Shown: positions 49,738 through 59,094 of the stretch, in pieces
Numbering within the stretch: the first letter of the stretch is position 1
Layout: each line of letters opens with the position of its first letter
DNA from: Bacteroidales bacterium
GTDB lineage: Bacteria; Bacteroidota; Bacteroidia; Bacteroidales; UBA932
Assembly (NCBI GenBank): GCA_017473705.1
Contig: JAFUJQ010000001.1
Coordinates: 1-64,000 of the forward strand
Direction of reading: 5' to 3'
Length of the DNA: 64,000 nt
The notes under the pieces: generated by a model
The model's database searches: none
What the model saw: the letters and a program-made list of their open reading frames with translations, nothing else
What the model was told of the DNA's origin: nothing
Made by a program: the position numbers and the translations under genes

Positions 49738-51141
49738 TTAGAATCCGAAGTAGTTGTCGGCGTTGTTGTATGATATGTCCTTGACCATCTGGTGAAGGAA
49801 TGCCATCTCGCTCTGAGGGAGCTTGCCGTTCTGGATGTCTTCACCGATGAGGTTGCAGAGGATTCTTCTGAAATACTCGTGGCGAGGATATGACAGGAAG
49901 CTGCGGGAGTCGGTCAGCATGCCTACGAAGCGGCTGAGCAGGCCGAGTGAAGAGAGAGCGTTCATCTGCTTCTTCATGCCGTCTTCCTGATCGAGGAACC
50001 ACCAGCCTGATCCGAGCTGGATCTTGCCAGGGCATGTGCCGTCGTTGAATGTGTATGCCATTGTGGCGAGCACCTCGTTGTCCTTTGGATTGAGGTTGTA
50101 GAGGATGGTCTTTGTAAGCTTGTTCTCGAGGGCGAGCTTGTTGAGGAACTTGTGTCCTGCGGCGGCGCACTGGACGTCGTGGATGGCGTCGTATCCTGTG
50201 TCAGGTCCGAGGATGTTGAACATGCGGGTGTTGTTGTCGCGGATGGCTCCGATGTGGAACTGCTGTGCCCAACCCTTTGCGTGGTCCATGCGGGCGAAGT
50301 CAAGCAGGATGGCGCTGCGGAACTTGAGCACCTCTTCCCATGTAGGCTGCTTGCCGGCGAGAGTGTTGCGGAAGATCTTGTCAATCTCCTCAAGCTCAAA
50401 GTCTTCTGCGTAGAATGTCTCGAGACCGTGGTCTGAAAGACGGCTTCCCATCTCGTGGAAGAAGTCGTGACGTTTCTGGAGGGCGTCCAGGAGGTCCTGG
50501 TAGCTGTTTATTGCAACTCCTGATACGTCACTCAGCTTCTGGATGTATTCCTTGTACTGCTCAGGCTTCTCGATCACCATCGCCTTGTCAGGTCTCCATG
50601 CAGGCAGAACCTTCACTCCGAATGGATTCTCGTTGATCTGCTTGTGATATTCGAGGGAATCTGCAGGGTCATCTGTGGTACATACGACCTTTACATTGAA
50701 TCTCTTCATCAGCTCCTGACCTCTGTATTCCTCTGTCTGCAGCTTCGCAGTACACTCGTCATAGATTGCGCGTGCAGTCTGTGGATTGAGAAGGTCGTAG
50801 ATGCCGAAAACTCTTGCGAGCTCGAGATGAGTCCAGTGATAGAGAGGGTTCCTCATGGTGTAAGGCACAGTCTGCGCCCATTTCTCGAACTTCTCATAGC
50901 TGTCGCGTCCGCCGGTGATGAACTCTTCAGGAACACCGTTTCCACGCATCGCTCTCCACTTGTAATGGTCTCCGCCGAGCCATACTTCAGTGAGGTCTCT
51001 GAACTGGTGGTTATCTGCAATCATCTTTGGCACGAGGTGGCAGTGGTAGTCGATGATAGGCATCTTCTCTGCACTCTCATGATAGAGCTCACGCGCGAAG
51101 TCGTTGGTGAGCATAAAGTCTTCGTTGATGAAAGGTTTCAT
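49738..51141 (-). CDS. uxaC: glucuronate/galacturonate isomerase
   Basis: About 467 residues, full length. It converts D-glucuronate to fructuronate and D-galacturonate to tagaturonate. Typical blocks: MKPFINEDFMLTNDFARELYHE, PIIDYHCHLVPKMIADNHQF (amidohydrolase-type HxH), CTTDDPADSLEYH, KVLPAWRPDKAM, QFHIGAIRDNNTRMF and MLTDSRSFLSYPRHEYFRRILCNLIG. I choose the Met that aligns with other UxaC proteins; ATG 51147 adds two residues. It is divergent from uxaB-uxaA across a 210-base control region. Confidence 0.96.
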   Translation of the reverse strand: MKPFINEDFMLTNDFARELYHESAEKMPIIDYHCHLVPKMIADNHQFRDLTEVWLGGDHYKWRAMRGNGVPEEFITGGRDSYEKFEKWAQTVPYTMRNPLYHWTHLELARVFGIYDLLNPQTARAIYDECTAKLQTEEYRGQELMKRFNVKVVCTTDDPADSLEYHKQINENPFGVKVLPAWRPDKAMVIEKPEQYKEYIQKLSDVSGVAINSYQDLLDALQKRHDFFHEMGSRLSDHGLETFYAEDFELEEIDKIFRNTLAGKQPTWEEVLKFRSAILLDFARMDHAKGWAQQFHIGAIRDNNTRMFNILGPDTGYDAIHDVQCAAAGHKFLNKLALENKLTKTILYNLNPKDNEVLATMAYTFNDGTCPGKIQLGSGWWFLDQEDGMKKQMNALSSLGLLSRFVGMLTDSRSFLSYPRHEYFRRILCNLIGEDIQNGKLPQSEMAFLHQMVKDISYNNADNYFGF

Positions 51142-51287
51142 ATGCATATTCAGTATTTAGTGTTGTCTTCTACAAATATCGTCAGATTAGTCTTTGCAAT
51201 TTATGAAAATTGAACAAAAGAATATGAAAAATTGACAATCGCCGATAAATATAATAAAATTCGCACGACAGACAGAGATTTTTTATA

Positions 51288-51295
51288 TATTTTTG
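51288..51295 (+). promoter_or_regulatory. -7 promoter element for uxaBA
   Basis: TATTTTTG fits TAnnTTTG, 56 bases before the uxaB start, in the AT-rich region shared with divergent uxaC. No regulator gene is next to it. Confidence 0.55.
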
Positions 51296-51351
51296 TTCTT
51301 GTCATAAATTGGACAACCAGCGTAAATCAATAACTATAAAACAATAGCATT

Positions 51352-52791
51352 ATGGAAGCATTAAACAGAACGACTGCCAAGGTCAACAAGTATCCGACCA
51401 AGATCATCCAGTTCGGTGAGGGAAATTTCCTCAGGGCATTTGTCGACTGGATTGTGTGGAACACAAACCAGAAGACAGACTTCAACGCAGGTGTTGTAGT
51501 CGTGCAGCCTATCGACAGGGGAATGGTGGATATGCTCAACTCTCAGGATGGACTTTACCATGTGAACCTCCAGGGTATTGACAAGGGAGAGGCTGTGGAC
51601 TCTATCCAGCTCATAGATGTCATCAACAAGGGCCTTAATCCATACACCCAGAACGAGGAGTTCATGGCTCTTGCGGAGGACCCGGACATCCGTTTTGTGA
51701 TTTCCAATACAACTGAGGCAGGCATCGCATACGATCCTTCTTGCAAGCTTGAAGACAAGCCTGCTTCTTCATATCCGGGCAAGCTCACCCAGCTCCTTTA
51801 CCGCAGATATCAGCATTTCGGAGGTGACCAGTCAAAGGGTCTCATCATTCTCCCTTGCGAGCTCATCTTCCTCAACGGTAAGGAACTCAAGAAGTGCATC
51901 TATCAGTATATCGACCTCTGGGAGCTCGGAGAAGGCTTCAAGGCATGGTTCGAGACTGCATGCGGAGTATACTGCACGCTTGTGGACCGCATCGTTCCTG
52001 GCTATCCGAAGGATACCATCGACCAGATTCATGAGCGCATAGGATATAAGGATAACCTCGTGGTAAAGGGCGAGATCTTCCATCTCTGGGTGATCGAGGC
52101 TCCTGAGTCTGTAGCAAAGGAATTCCCTGCAGACAAGGCTGGCCTGAACGTGCTTTTCGTGCCGAGCGAGGCTCCATATCACGAAAGAAAGGTTACCCTT
52201 CTCAACGGCCCTCACACAGTGCTTTCACCTGTGGGATACCTCTCAGGTCTCGATACAGTGAAGGAGTGTGTAGAGGATCCTGAAATAGGTCAGTTCGTCA
52301 AGAAGGTGATGTATGGCGAGCTTCTCGAGACTCTCAACCTTCCAAAGCCGGAACTTGAGGCATTTGCGGATTCTGTTGTCGAGCGTTTTGTAAACCCTTA
52401 CGTGAAGCATTTCGTGACCAGCATCATGCTGAACTCATTCCCTAAATACAAGACACGCGACCTTCCTGGTCTGAAGACTTACCTTGAGCGCAAGGGCGAG
52501 CTTCCAAAGGGCCTCGTTCTCGGTCTGGCAGCCATCATTACATATTATAAGGGCGGCAAGAGGGGAGATGTCGAGATCGTGCCTAACGATGATGCGGCAA
52601 TCATGGCTCTTCTCAAGGACCTCTGGGAGGCAGGAGATGTACGCAAGGTAGCCGAAGGCGTGCTTGCAGCAGAGTTCATATGGGGCGAGAACCTCAATGA
52701 AGTGCCAGGTCTCACAGACCTCGTCGTTGCTGACCTCGAACTTATTCAGAATGAGGGCATGCGCGCTGCTGTACGTACAGTAATCAGCTAG
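51352..52791 (+). CDS. uxaB: altronate oxidoreductase (tagaturonate reductase)
   Basis: 479 residues. It belongs to the mannitol dehydrogenase/UxaB family: the N-terminal dinucleotide-binding region IIQFGEGNFLRAFVDWIVW, DIRFVISNTTEAGIAYDP, LIILPCELIFLNGKELKKCI, and the catalytic block LLNGPHTVLSPVGYLSGLDTVKECVEDPEIG, with the C-terminal helix RFVNPYVKHFVTSIMLNSFPKYKTRDLP. It reduces tagaturonate to altronate with NADH. First gene of uxaBA, 30 bases before uxaA. Confidence 0.95.
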   Translation: MEALNRTTAKVNKYPTKIIQFGEGNFLRAFVDWIVWNTNQKTDFNAGVVVVQPIDRGMVDMLNSQDGLYHVNLQGIDKGEAVDSIQLIDVINKGLNPYTQNEEFMALAEDPDIRFVISNTTEAGIAYDPSCKLEDKPASSYPGKLTQLLYRRYQHFGGDQSKGLIILPCELIFLNGKELKKCIYQYIDLWELGEGFKAWFETACGVYCTLVDRIVPGYPKDTIDQIHERIGYKDNLVVKGEIFHLWVIEAPESVAKEFPADKAGLNVLFVPSEAPYHERKVTLLNGPHTVLSPVGYLSGLDTVKECVEDPEIGQFVKKVMYGELLETLNLPKPELEAFADSVVERFVNPYVKHFVTSIMLNSFPKYKTRDLPGLKTYLERKGELPKGLVLGLAAIITYYKGGKRGDVEIVPNDDAAIMALLKDLWEAGDVRKVAEGVLAAEFIWGENLNEVPGLTDLVVADLELIQNEGMRAAVRTVIS

Positions 52792-52821
52792 ATTTCTTGA
52801 CAAGCTCGAAATGACAATGCT

Positions 52822-54315
52822 ATGGCAGAATTCATAAAGATCAACCCGGCCGACAATGTGGCCGTGGCAATAAACGATGTCGAGGCCGGATGCGGCTTCG
52901 ACATCGATGGTATATCGCTCACTACTTTGGCAAAGATTCCTGCAGGCCATAAGGTGGCACTGAAGGACATGGCCGAAGGTGAGGATGTCGTGAAGTACGG
53001 ATTCCCTATAGGACACCTTCTGCAGGCTGTTCCGCAGGGAGGACTCATTGACCACTCGGTCCTGAAGACCAATCTGGACGGACTGCTTGAGTATACATAT
53101 CAGCCGGATCTTACAGAGATCGCTCCGTCGCAGACCAAGGCTACGTTCAAAGGCTATCGCCGTGCGGACGGCCGTGCCGGCATCCGCAACGAGCTCTGGA
53201 TCATCCCGACTGTGGGATGCGTGAATGGAGTGGTACAGAATATTCAGAAACAGTTTGAAACAGAGATTGCTGCATATCCCGGCATAGAGAAAGTGATCGC
53301 CTTCCCTCACAACTATGGATGCTCGCAGCTCGGGGGAGACCATGAGAACACAAGGAAGATCCTTGCGGATATGGTTCACCATCCGAATGCAGCCGGTGTG
53401 CTTGTAGTCGCTCTCGGTTGTGAAAACAACCAGCTTGGCGCATTCCGCGAGCTTGTAGGGGAGGTCGATGAGACTCGAGTGAAGTTCATGGAATCGCAGA
53501 AGATCCATGGTGATGAAGTTGAGTTCGGCCTGGGCCTTCTGCGTGAGATCGCAGAGGCGGCCAAGAACGATGTTCGCGAGGATATTCCAGTAAGCGAGCT
53601 GAAGGTCGGCCTCAAGTGTGGAGGTTCCGACGGATTTTCCGGCATTACAGCCAATCCGCTTCTCGGTCGTTTCTCAGACTGGATCGTTGCTCAGGGAGGT
53701 ACGACAGTTCTTACCGAGGTTCCTGAGATGTTCGGTGCGGAGACCATCCTCATGTCACGTTGTCAGGACGAAGCGACCTTCGACAAGACAGTGCATCTGA
53801 TCAATGACTTCAAGGCATACTTCATGAAGAATGACCAGCCAGTCTATGAGAACCCTTCTCCAGGCAACAAGGCAGGTGGTATATCAACACTTGAGGAAAA
53901 GTCTCTCGGATGTACGCAGAAGTCAGGAAACTCCATCGTTCGCGATGTCCTCCTCTATGGAGACCGTCTCAAGACCAAGGGACTCAACCTGCTCAGCGCG
54001 CCGGGCAATGACCTCGTGGCCTCAACAGCTCTTGCGGCATCAGGCTGCCAGATAGTCCTCTTCACGACAGGACGCGGCACTCCGTTCGGAACATTCGTGC
54101 CTACAGCCAAGATATCTACCAACAGCACTCTGGCGGCAAACAAGCCGTTGTGGATAGACTTCAACGCAGGAACGATCGTAGACGGAACACCGGTCGAGGA
54201 GGTCGATCAGGCATTCATAGACTTCGTGCTGGGCGTCGCTTCAGGAGAGCACACCAACAACGAAAAGTCCGGCTACAGCGAAATCGCAATCTTCAAGTCT
54301 GGCGTAACGCTTTAA
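52822..54315 (+). CDS. uxaA: altronate dehydratase
   Basis: 497 residues. It dehydrates altronate to 2-keto-3-deoxygluconate. An N-terminal SAF-type domain (about 1-95: FIKINPADNVAVAINDVEAGC ... HKVALKDMAEGEDVVKYGFPIGHL) is followed by the large UxaA domain: GYRRADGRAGIRNELWIIPTVGCVNGV, FPHNYGCSQLGGDHENTRKIL, LKCGGSDGFSGITANPLLG and LVASTALAASGCQIVLFTTGRGTPFG. With uxaC and uxaB it takes galacturonate to the KDG stage; kdgK/eda are not in the window. Confidence 0.96.
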   Translation: MAEFIKINPADNVAVAINDVEAGCGFDIDGISLTTLAKIPAGHKVALKDMAEGEDVVKYGFPIGHLLQAVPQGGLIDHSVLKTNLDGLLEYTYQPDLTEIAPSQTKATFKGYRRADGRAGIRNELWIIPTVGCVNGVVQNIQKQFETEIAAYPGIEKVIAFPHNYGCSQLGGDHENTRKILADMVHHPNAAGVLVVALGCENNQLGAFRELVGEVDETRVKFMESQKIHGDEVEFGLGLLREIAEAAKNDVREDIPVSELKVGLKCGGSDGFSGITANPLLGRFSDWIVAQGGTTVLTEVPEMFGAETILMSRCQDEATFDKTVHLINDFKAYFMKNDQPVYENPSPGNKAGGISTLEEKSLGCTQKSGNSIVRDVLLYGDRLKTKGLNLLSAPGNDLVASTALAASGCQIVLFTTGRGTPFGTFVPTAKISTNSTLAANKPLWIDFNAGTIVDGTPVEEVDQAFIDFVLGVASGEHTNNEKSGYSEIAIFKSGVTL

Positions 54316-54322
54316 CTGAATA

Positions 54323-54344
54323 AGGGTCGGAAATTTCCGACCCT
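54323..54344. terminator. bidirectional terminator hairpin between uxaA and the DUF2807 gene
   Basis: GGGTCGGAAA/TTTCCGACCC, a perfect palindrome of 20 bases flanked by A and T, lying 8 bases from both stop codons. Confidence 0.65.
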
Positions 54345-54352
54345 CATTTGTG

Positions 54353-55234
54353 CTATAGACCTCCGCGGACAATGTTGCTGTCGGAAGACATGTGGCTGAT
54401 AGCCGGGTCACCGTAGTAAGTCAGTCTGCATGTGCGGTCCACATCGAGAAGAAGATCGTCGGTAGCCCTGACTTTGGCCTTGCTTGCTCCGCTCAGCTCG
54501 ACAGATGCTTTCTTTACCTCATAGTCTCTTGTGTCTATATTGCATGCGCCAGAGCCTTCCAGACTCAGATTGTTGCCCTTTCCTTCCATGTCAAGGTGCG
54601 CAGCGCCTGAACATTCAATAGAAGCATCGTCGTATTCTCCCTTGAATCTGAATTTGGCTGCTCCGCTCAACTCTCCTTCCATCTCTGTTCCTTTCCCGGC
54701 AAAAGACACATTGGCTGCTCCGCTTAAGTCAAGCTCGACTTTCTGGAAGTCACCGGTCAATGATGCATTTGCTGCTCCGCTTGCATCAATGGAAAGGCGT
54801 CTGCCGTTTATCTTAAGCGGTCCGTTCAGATGTGAGGCTCCGGAAAGGTCGACTTCAAGGTCAGATGCCTTGAACACTCCGTCAAACGATATTGATGATG
54901 CGCCCGAAAGTTCTATCTCATCTATTTCTTTCATTTTGAGAAAGACCTTGATAGGCGAATGGTTGGAGTTCCTTATCTTTCGCGGAAGTTCATCCATTCC
55001 AAGATACAGGCTCGAATCATATGAAGAATATGAAACCTTCATATATGGTTCATATTCGCTGTCAAATACTATTTCTACATTATCCGATGAGCCGGAGGTC
55101 ACATGGATTTCATAAGTAAATGACGCGTCTATGCCTGTTATTTTCCCGAAGCTGTAAGTCTTTGACTTTTCTTCCGCTGATGCAGTCGCGATGAATGTCA
55201 GCGCAGCTGCCAATATCAACAATGTTCTTCTCAT
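54353..55234 (-). CDS. exported DUF2807 (head-GIN) repeat protein
   Basis: 293 residues with a signal peptide (FIATASAE). The body is a beta-solenoid: the motif SGA recurs at residues 110, 131, 152, 171, 190, 209, 228 and 248, every 19-21 residues, in strands like IELSGASSI and LDLSGAANV. This matches the putative auto-transporter adhesin / head-GIN domain (DUF2807) common in Bacteroidota. Last gene of a run with an ECF sigma factor and an anti-sigma-like protein (11-base gap), so it is probably made under the same stress control. Exact role unknown. Confidence 0.85.
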   Translation of the reverse strand: MRRTLLILAAALTFIATASAEEKSKTYSFGKITGIDASFTYEIHVTSGSSDNVEIVFDSEYEPYMKVSYSSYDSSLYLGMDELPRKIRNSNHSPIKVFLKMKEIDEIELSGASSISFDGVFKASDLEVDLSGASHLNGPLKINGRRLSIDASGAANASLTGDFQKVELDLSGAANVSFAGKGTEMEGELSGAAKFRFKGEYDDASIECSGAAHLDMEGKGNNLSLEGSGACNIDTRDYEVKKASVELSGASKAKVRATDDLLLDVDRTCRLTYYGDPAISHMSSDSNIVRGGL

Positions 55235-55245
55235 GGTGTTCTTTA

Positions 55246-55722
55246 TTATAGTTCGTTATTCATTTCGTGTGCATAATATTCCTTGACTCTATCGAGAGCC
55301 TCGAGCTTTGCTCCATAATATTCGTCCAGAATCTTTCTGCGCTCTTTTGTGGACAGTTCCTCCGGCAGCAGCGAATACATCGGGATGGCCTCTGCAGTTA
55401 TGGAGCGGATTGTATTTCCTACAGTCTCAAGGTCCTGCGGACATGAATTCTCCACTAAGGTCATGATTTCGATTTCCGAGCGGGCGATCCCTTCAAGCAT
55501 CCTGTTAAGCTGGCGGCTTTCGTCATTATTATGGTACCCTGTCACGAAAAGCACCACAAGTACGGCAGCTGCTACAGCAGGAAGAACCCAGCGCAATGTG
55601 TGTCGCACGGGCCTCCTTCTTGTCTTTGCCATCAGACGGTCAAGACTGCCCTGAGGTACAGGAGCAGTGTCAAAAGCTTCACGGTTCTCAATTATGTATT
55701 TCTCAAGATTGTCCATTGTCAT
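55246..55722 (-). CDS. single-pass membrane protein, probable anti-sigma factor
   Basis: 158 residues. The cytoplasmic N-terminus (about 1-40) is followed by one membrane segment (about 45-62, VLPAVAAAVLVVLFVTGY) and a helical periplasmic part. Gene position directly after the ECF sigma gene, with a 20-base overlap, suggests it restrains that sigma factor. It has no zinc-type HxxxCxxC motif, so it would be a non-ZAS type. It could instead be an unrelated sensor; the family is not recognised by motif. MDNLEK two codons in is an alternative start. Confidence 0.6.
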   Translation of the reverse strand: MTMDNLEKYIIENREAFDTAPVPQGSLDRLMAKTRRRPVRHTLRWVLPAVAAAVLVVLFVTGYHNNDESRQLNRMLEGIARSEIEIMTLVENSCPQDLETVGNTIRSITAEAIPMYSLLPEELSTKERRKILDEYYGAKLEALDRVKEYYAHEMNNEL

Positions 55723-56212
55723 GTTTCTTAAGCATTTCTGCGAGTTTCTGGCGACCCCGCATGTAAAGTGTCCTTATGGTGCTTTCCTTGGCGGATGTTA
55801 TCTGTGAAATCTCTTCATAATCATACCCTTCAAAAAGGTGCAGGGAAAGAACCAGCCTGTAGTGGTCCGGCAATGAAGCCATTGCATCCCTGATCCTGCC
55901 GATGTCATATTCAACGTCTTCAATGGTATCACATACCGCTTCGGTCATATCTTCCATCGCGCATCTCTCCAGGAAATGCCTGTATCGATGCCTTTCACGA
56001 AGCTTGTCTATGGATTTCCTTATGCAGACACTTGAAAGCCAACGTGACAGCTCTCTAAGCTCCTTCTTGCGTGCAAAGTCATGATACTTCAGGAGAGTGT
56101 CATGCATGACTTCCTCTGCATCGGAAGGGTCACCGACTATCCGCAGGCTCATGTTGTACAGCCTGCGGGAATGTCGGTCATAAACCTGCCTTATATCCAT
56201 AGTTTCTTCCAT
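55703..56212 (-). CDS. ECF-type RNA polymerase sigma factor
   Basis: 169 residues. Region 2 (RRLYNMSLRIVGDPSDAEEVMHDTLLKYHDF) and region 4 (LSLHLFEGYDYEEISQITSAKESTIRTLYMRGRQKLAEML) are both present without region 3, as in ECF sigma factors. It probably drives its own operon (anti-sigma-like gene and DUF2807 gene). MDIRQVY four codons in is an alternative start. Confidence 0.92.
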   Translation of the reverse strand: MEETMDIRQVYDRHSRRLYNMSLRIVGDPSDAEEVMHDTLLKYHDFARKKELRELSRWLSSVCIRKSIDKLRERHRYRHFLERCAMEDMTEAVCDTIEDVEYDIGRIRDAMASLPDHYRLVLSLHLFEGYDYEEISQITSAKESTIRTLYMRGRQKLAEMLKKHDNGQS

Positions 56213-56261
56213 CTGTCAAGCCCGTTTTCACCTATAAGACGCCTGCCGGATCAGTCTGTTG

Positions 56262-56269
56262 CAAATTTA
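56262..56269 (-). promoter_or_regulatory. -7 promoter element for the sigma-factor operon
   Basis: On the minus strand it reads TAAATTTG, an exact TAnnTTTG match to the housekeeping element, 50 bases before the gene. Confidence 0.5.
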
Positions 56270-56352
56270 ATTGAAAAATTCAGGTAAATGTCTGATTTGT
56301 CTCCTGCCGGGTGTGCTTTTAAGATTCTGAATGTCAGTGTCTTAAATCAACA

Positions 56353-56376
56353 AGGGCCGGTAAAGATACCGACCCT
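56353..56376 (-). terminator. hairpin after the GH31 gene
   Basis: AGGGCCGGTA and TACCGACCCT pair except at one position, with a 4-base loop, 63 bases beyond the GH31 stop. Weak T run. Confidence 0.5.
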
Positions 56377-56438
56377 GGATGGATAATGTGCTGATTGTTA
56401 AATATTTACACAATACTCTTGATCTATTGCCTTCATGG

Positions 56439-58970
56439 CTATAGATTATAACCACAGTGAATAAGGAACCATTCGATGTCCTCTTCGTTGATTCTTGGCT
56501 GCTTCTTGAGGATTTCAGGAAGGTTGTTGTAGTTCTTCATGAACGCTTCCGTGAGTTCGCAAGCCTTCTCCGGAGTGTAGAGAACCGCTTCATTGATTGT
56601 GCCGAGCATTGCCAGGTCGTCGATAGGATCCGCATTCGTGCGGAACTTCAGAGCCTCGATGCTGCGTGCCATTCTTCTTGACAGACCCTTGATGCTGTCT
56701 GCAAGTGCAGGAGTGTCATCATATGTGATCACGATGACTTTTTCTGCAGCGCAGTCAGTCACAGGAACGTCAACAGTGAAAGCGAAGTCATAGCCGTCAT
56801 ACTCATATGATACCTCCTGACCGTTCACGGTAACTGATGCTGGAGCGGCAGAAGCGATAACCTTCACCTTGAAGTTTCTCTGGGCAGGCATGCCTTCATA
56901 TGATCCTGTGCGTGGTGCGATTGTGACAGTTTGAGCATTGTCGCTCCATTTGCTTGTGATCAGTGTCGTTGCATACTCGGTTGCGTAATTCTTGTCGTTT
57001 CCGGCATCTTCATACATAGTGAAGCATCCGTCTCCGCCAGGGAATACTGTAGCATAGATGTCCTCGTCGTTTCCGTTGAGGTTCTGTACTTCGTCACCAT
57101 AGAAAGGAAGAACAGCTCCGGCCTTTACATAGATACCATACTCGTCAAGAGCAAAGTGCCTTGTAACAACCTTTCCGCCTTCGAGCATCGCTCCGGTATG
57201 AAGTTCATACCAGTATCCTTCAGGAAGCCAGATGTCCATGGCTGCGAATCCGTTCTCTGCCGGTTTTGTTACAGGAGCAATGAGCATGTCGTCTCCGAAC
57301 ATATACTGGCTGCGGAAGTCATATGCCTCCTGACATTCTGGATAGTCGTAGTAAAGTGGACGACAGAGAGCAATACCTTCGTCATATCCCTTGCGGGCCA
57401 TTGCATAGATGTATGGTGCCATCTCATAGCGCTGGCGTACGGTCTGGCGGATCACATTGGTGTACTCCTCTGCGAATACCCATGGCTCCTTGTTCAGAGC
57501 GCTGCTCTTGGAACTGTGGGTACGCATCACAGGGCTGAATCCGCCATACTGCAGCCATCTTGTGTACATCTCAGGATCGATGCTGTTTCCAAGATGACCT
57601 CCGATGTCATGGCTCCAGTAGCCATATAGAACATTGGATGATGTTGCCGTGAAGTATGGCTGGAACTCGAGAGACTTCCATGTGATGGTCGCGTCTCCTG
57701 AGAAACCGACCTGATAGCGGTGGTTTCCGAGTCCGCCCCAGCGGTGGTAGAGCAGCGGGCGCTTGTCGCCGTGGCGCTCCATGTCAGTGAAGTAGCAGTA
57801 GTTGATCCACCATGTGTTGTGAAGTCTGGTGATCTCTGTGTCGTATACATGCTGCTGCCAGTCAAGCCACCAGAAGTCGACTCCTTCCTCCTGCATAGGA
57901 TGCATCACCTGCTCGAACATATTGGTCATGAACTCCTTGTCAGAGTTGATCCAGTCTATGCGCTTTGTTCCTTCCGGATCCTTGCCAAGACTCTTGGCAA
58001 GGGCAGGGTAGCACGCCTCCCAGTGATCGAATCCCTCAGCCGGATGCAGGTTGAGAGTAACCTTCAGTCCTTCACTCTTGAGATAGTCCATGAACTTCAC
58101 AGGGTCAGGGAACAGGCTCTTGTTCCATGTCCATCCTGTCCATCCGCCGCGTCCTTCGTCTGTATAATGCCAGTCCATGTCTACAACGAGCACGTCAAGA
58201 GGAATGTCATATGCATGGAACTTGTCCACCAGCGTACGCATTTCCTTGTCGGTGTATGCCCAGTAGCGTGACCACCAGTATCCGAATGTAAAGCGTGGAG
58301 GCAGAGGCATCTTGCCGGCAAATACGGTAAAGTCCTTGAGAGCCGCCTTGTAGTCATGTCCATATGCCATGAAATACCAGTCCTGGCACTTCTTTGCGTC
58401 TCTTTCCTTAACCCATGCCCACTCAGAGTCATCGAAAAGGAAATTTTCAGACTCGTCTATGAGTGTCCAGCCGTCCTTTGCAAGAATGCCGTCCTCGAAC
58501 TGACGGATTTCTCCTTTCTTCATGTCGGATACCCAGGTCTGCGTCTGCACGTCTCCATCGAGTCCGTCAAGCGTACGGAAGGTTCCTTTCAGGTTCTCCT
58601 TCTGCTTCATTCCCGGCTTCCAGGTGAAGAATCCGTCTGTCGCCATGATTTCAAGATTGTCCTTTGTGAACTTTCCTGTACCTTTATTATATGTGAGGAC
58701 CATCTTTGAGGTGGTGATCACAACCTTCTTGCCTGCACTGCGGACCTTATAGGCCACTTCTGGATATTCTCTCTCGGAAGCTACAAATGAAGGCAGATCT
58801 GTGAATCTGCCGTCCTGCTCCCATTCGAGGCGGATCACACCGTCTGTAATCACGGTGAATCTCACCTGATTGTCCTGGTAGGCAATGTTGTCCGCAGTCT
58901 GTGCCGCCAAGGTCGCCCCGGCCAGCGCCATGCCGCAGATTGCGACCAGTCTGATGATAGCATTCTTCAT
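56439..58970 (-). CDS. GH31 alpha-glucosidase-type glycoside hydrolase, exported
   Basis: 843 residues with a signal peptide (GATLAAQ). An N-terminal galactose-mutarotase-like domain is followed by the GH31 barrel: LDVLVVDMDWHYTDEGRGGWTGWTWN, nucleophile Asp370 in DFWWLDWQQH, acid/base Asp426 in GFSGDATITW, and YWSHDIGGHLGNSIDPEMYTRWLQYGGFSPVMRTHS. A DUF5110-like beta domain and a helical tail complete it. It would release glucose (or related sugars) from alpha-glucan oligomers in the periplasm. Next to two GH13 genes and a CBM26-like gene, so starch or glycogen is the likely substrate; GH31 also includes xylosidases. Confidence 0.9.
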   Translation of the reverse strand: MKNAIIRLVAICGMALAGATLAAQTADNIAYQDNQVRFTVITDGVIRLEWEQDGRFTDLPSFVASEREYPEVAYKVRSAGKKVVITTSKMVLTYNKGTGKFTKDNLEIMATDGFFTWKPGMKQKENLKGTFRTLDGLDGDVQTQTWVSDMKKGEIRQFEDGILAKDGWTLIDESENFLFDDSEWAWVKERDAKKCQDWYFMAYGHDYKAALKDFTVFAGKMPLPPRFTFGYWWSRYWAYTDKEMRTLVDKFHAYDIPLDVLVVDMDWHYTDEGRGGWTGWTWNKSLFPDPVKFMDYLKSEGLKVTLNLHPAEGFDHWEACYPALAKSLGKDPEGTKRIDWINSDKEFMTNMFEQVMHPMQEEGVDFWWLDWQQHVYDTEITRLHNTWWINYCYFTDMERHGDKRPLLYHRWGGLGNHRYQVGFSGDATITWKSLEFQPYFTATSSNVLYGYWSHDIGGHLGNSIDPEMYTRWLQYGGFSPVMRTHSSKSSALNKEPWVFAEEYTNVIRQTVRQRYEMAPYIYAMARKGYDEGIALCRPLYYDYPECQEAYDFRSQYMFGDDMLIAPVTKPAENGFAAMDIWLPEGYWYELHTGAMLEGGKVVTRHFALDEYGIYVKAGAVLPFYGDEVQNLNGNDEDIYATVFPGGDGCFTMYEDAGNDKNYATEYATTLITSKWSDNAQTVTIAPRTGSYEGMPAQRNFKVKVIASAAPASVTVNGQEVSYEYDGYDFAFTVDVPVTDCAAEKVIVITYDDTPALADSIKGLSRRMARSIEALKFRTNADPIDDLAMLGTINEAVLYTPEKACELTEAFMKNYNNLPEILKKQPRINEEDIEWFLIHCGYNL

Positions 58971-59020
58971 TTTGTGGTATTTAATGGTTATTTTCAGTAA
59001 AGTTAAAGATAATTATTTAA

Positions 59021-59052
59021 AACCGGCCCGTCCTTCACAGGAAAGGCCGGTT
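59021..59052 (-). terminator. terminator of the CBM26/SGNH gene
   Basis: AACCGGCC (59021-59028) and GGCCGGTT (59045-59052). On the minus strand the stem is followed by TTTAAATAATT. It separates the upstream glucan genes from GH31. Confidence 0.65.
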
Positions 59053-59094
59053 CTGTGTGACAATCTACTAACCAAACAATGATTGTCACTTATT

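Noticed and set aside
49974..50399. 141-codon frame within uxaC
   Set aside because: A shifted frame of a well-conserved gene; Ser/Thr/Arg-rich shadow composition.
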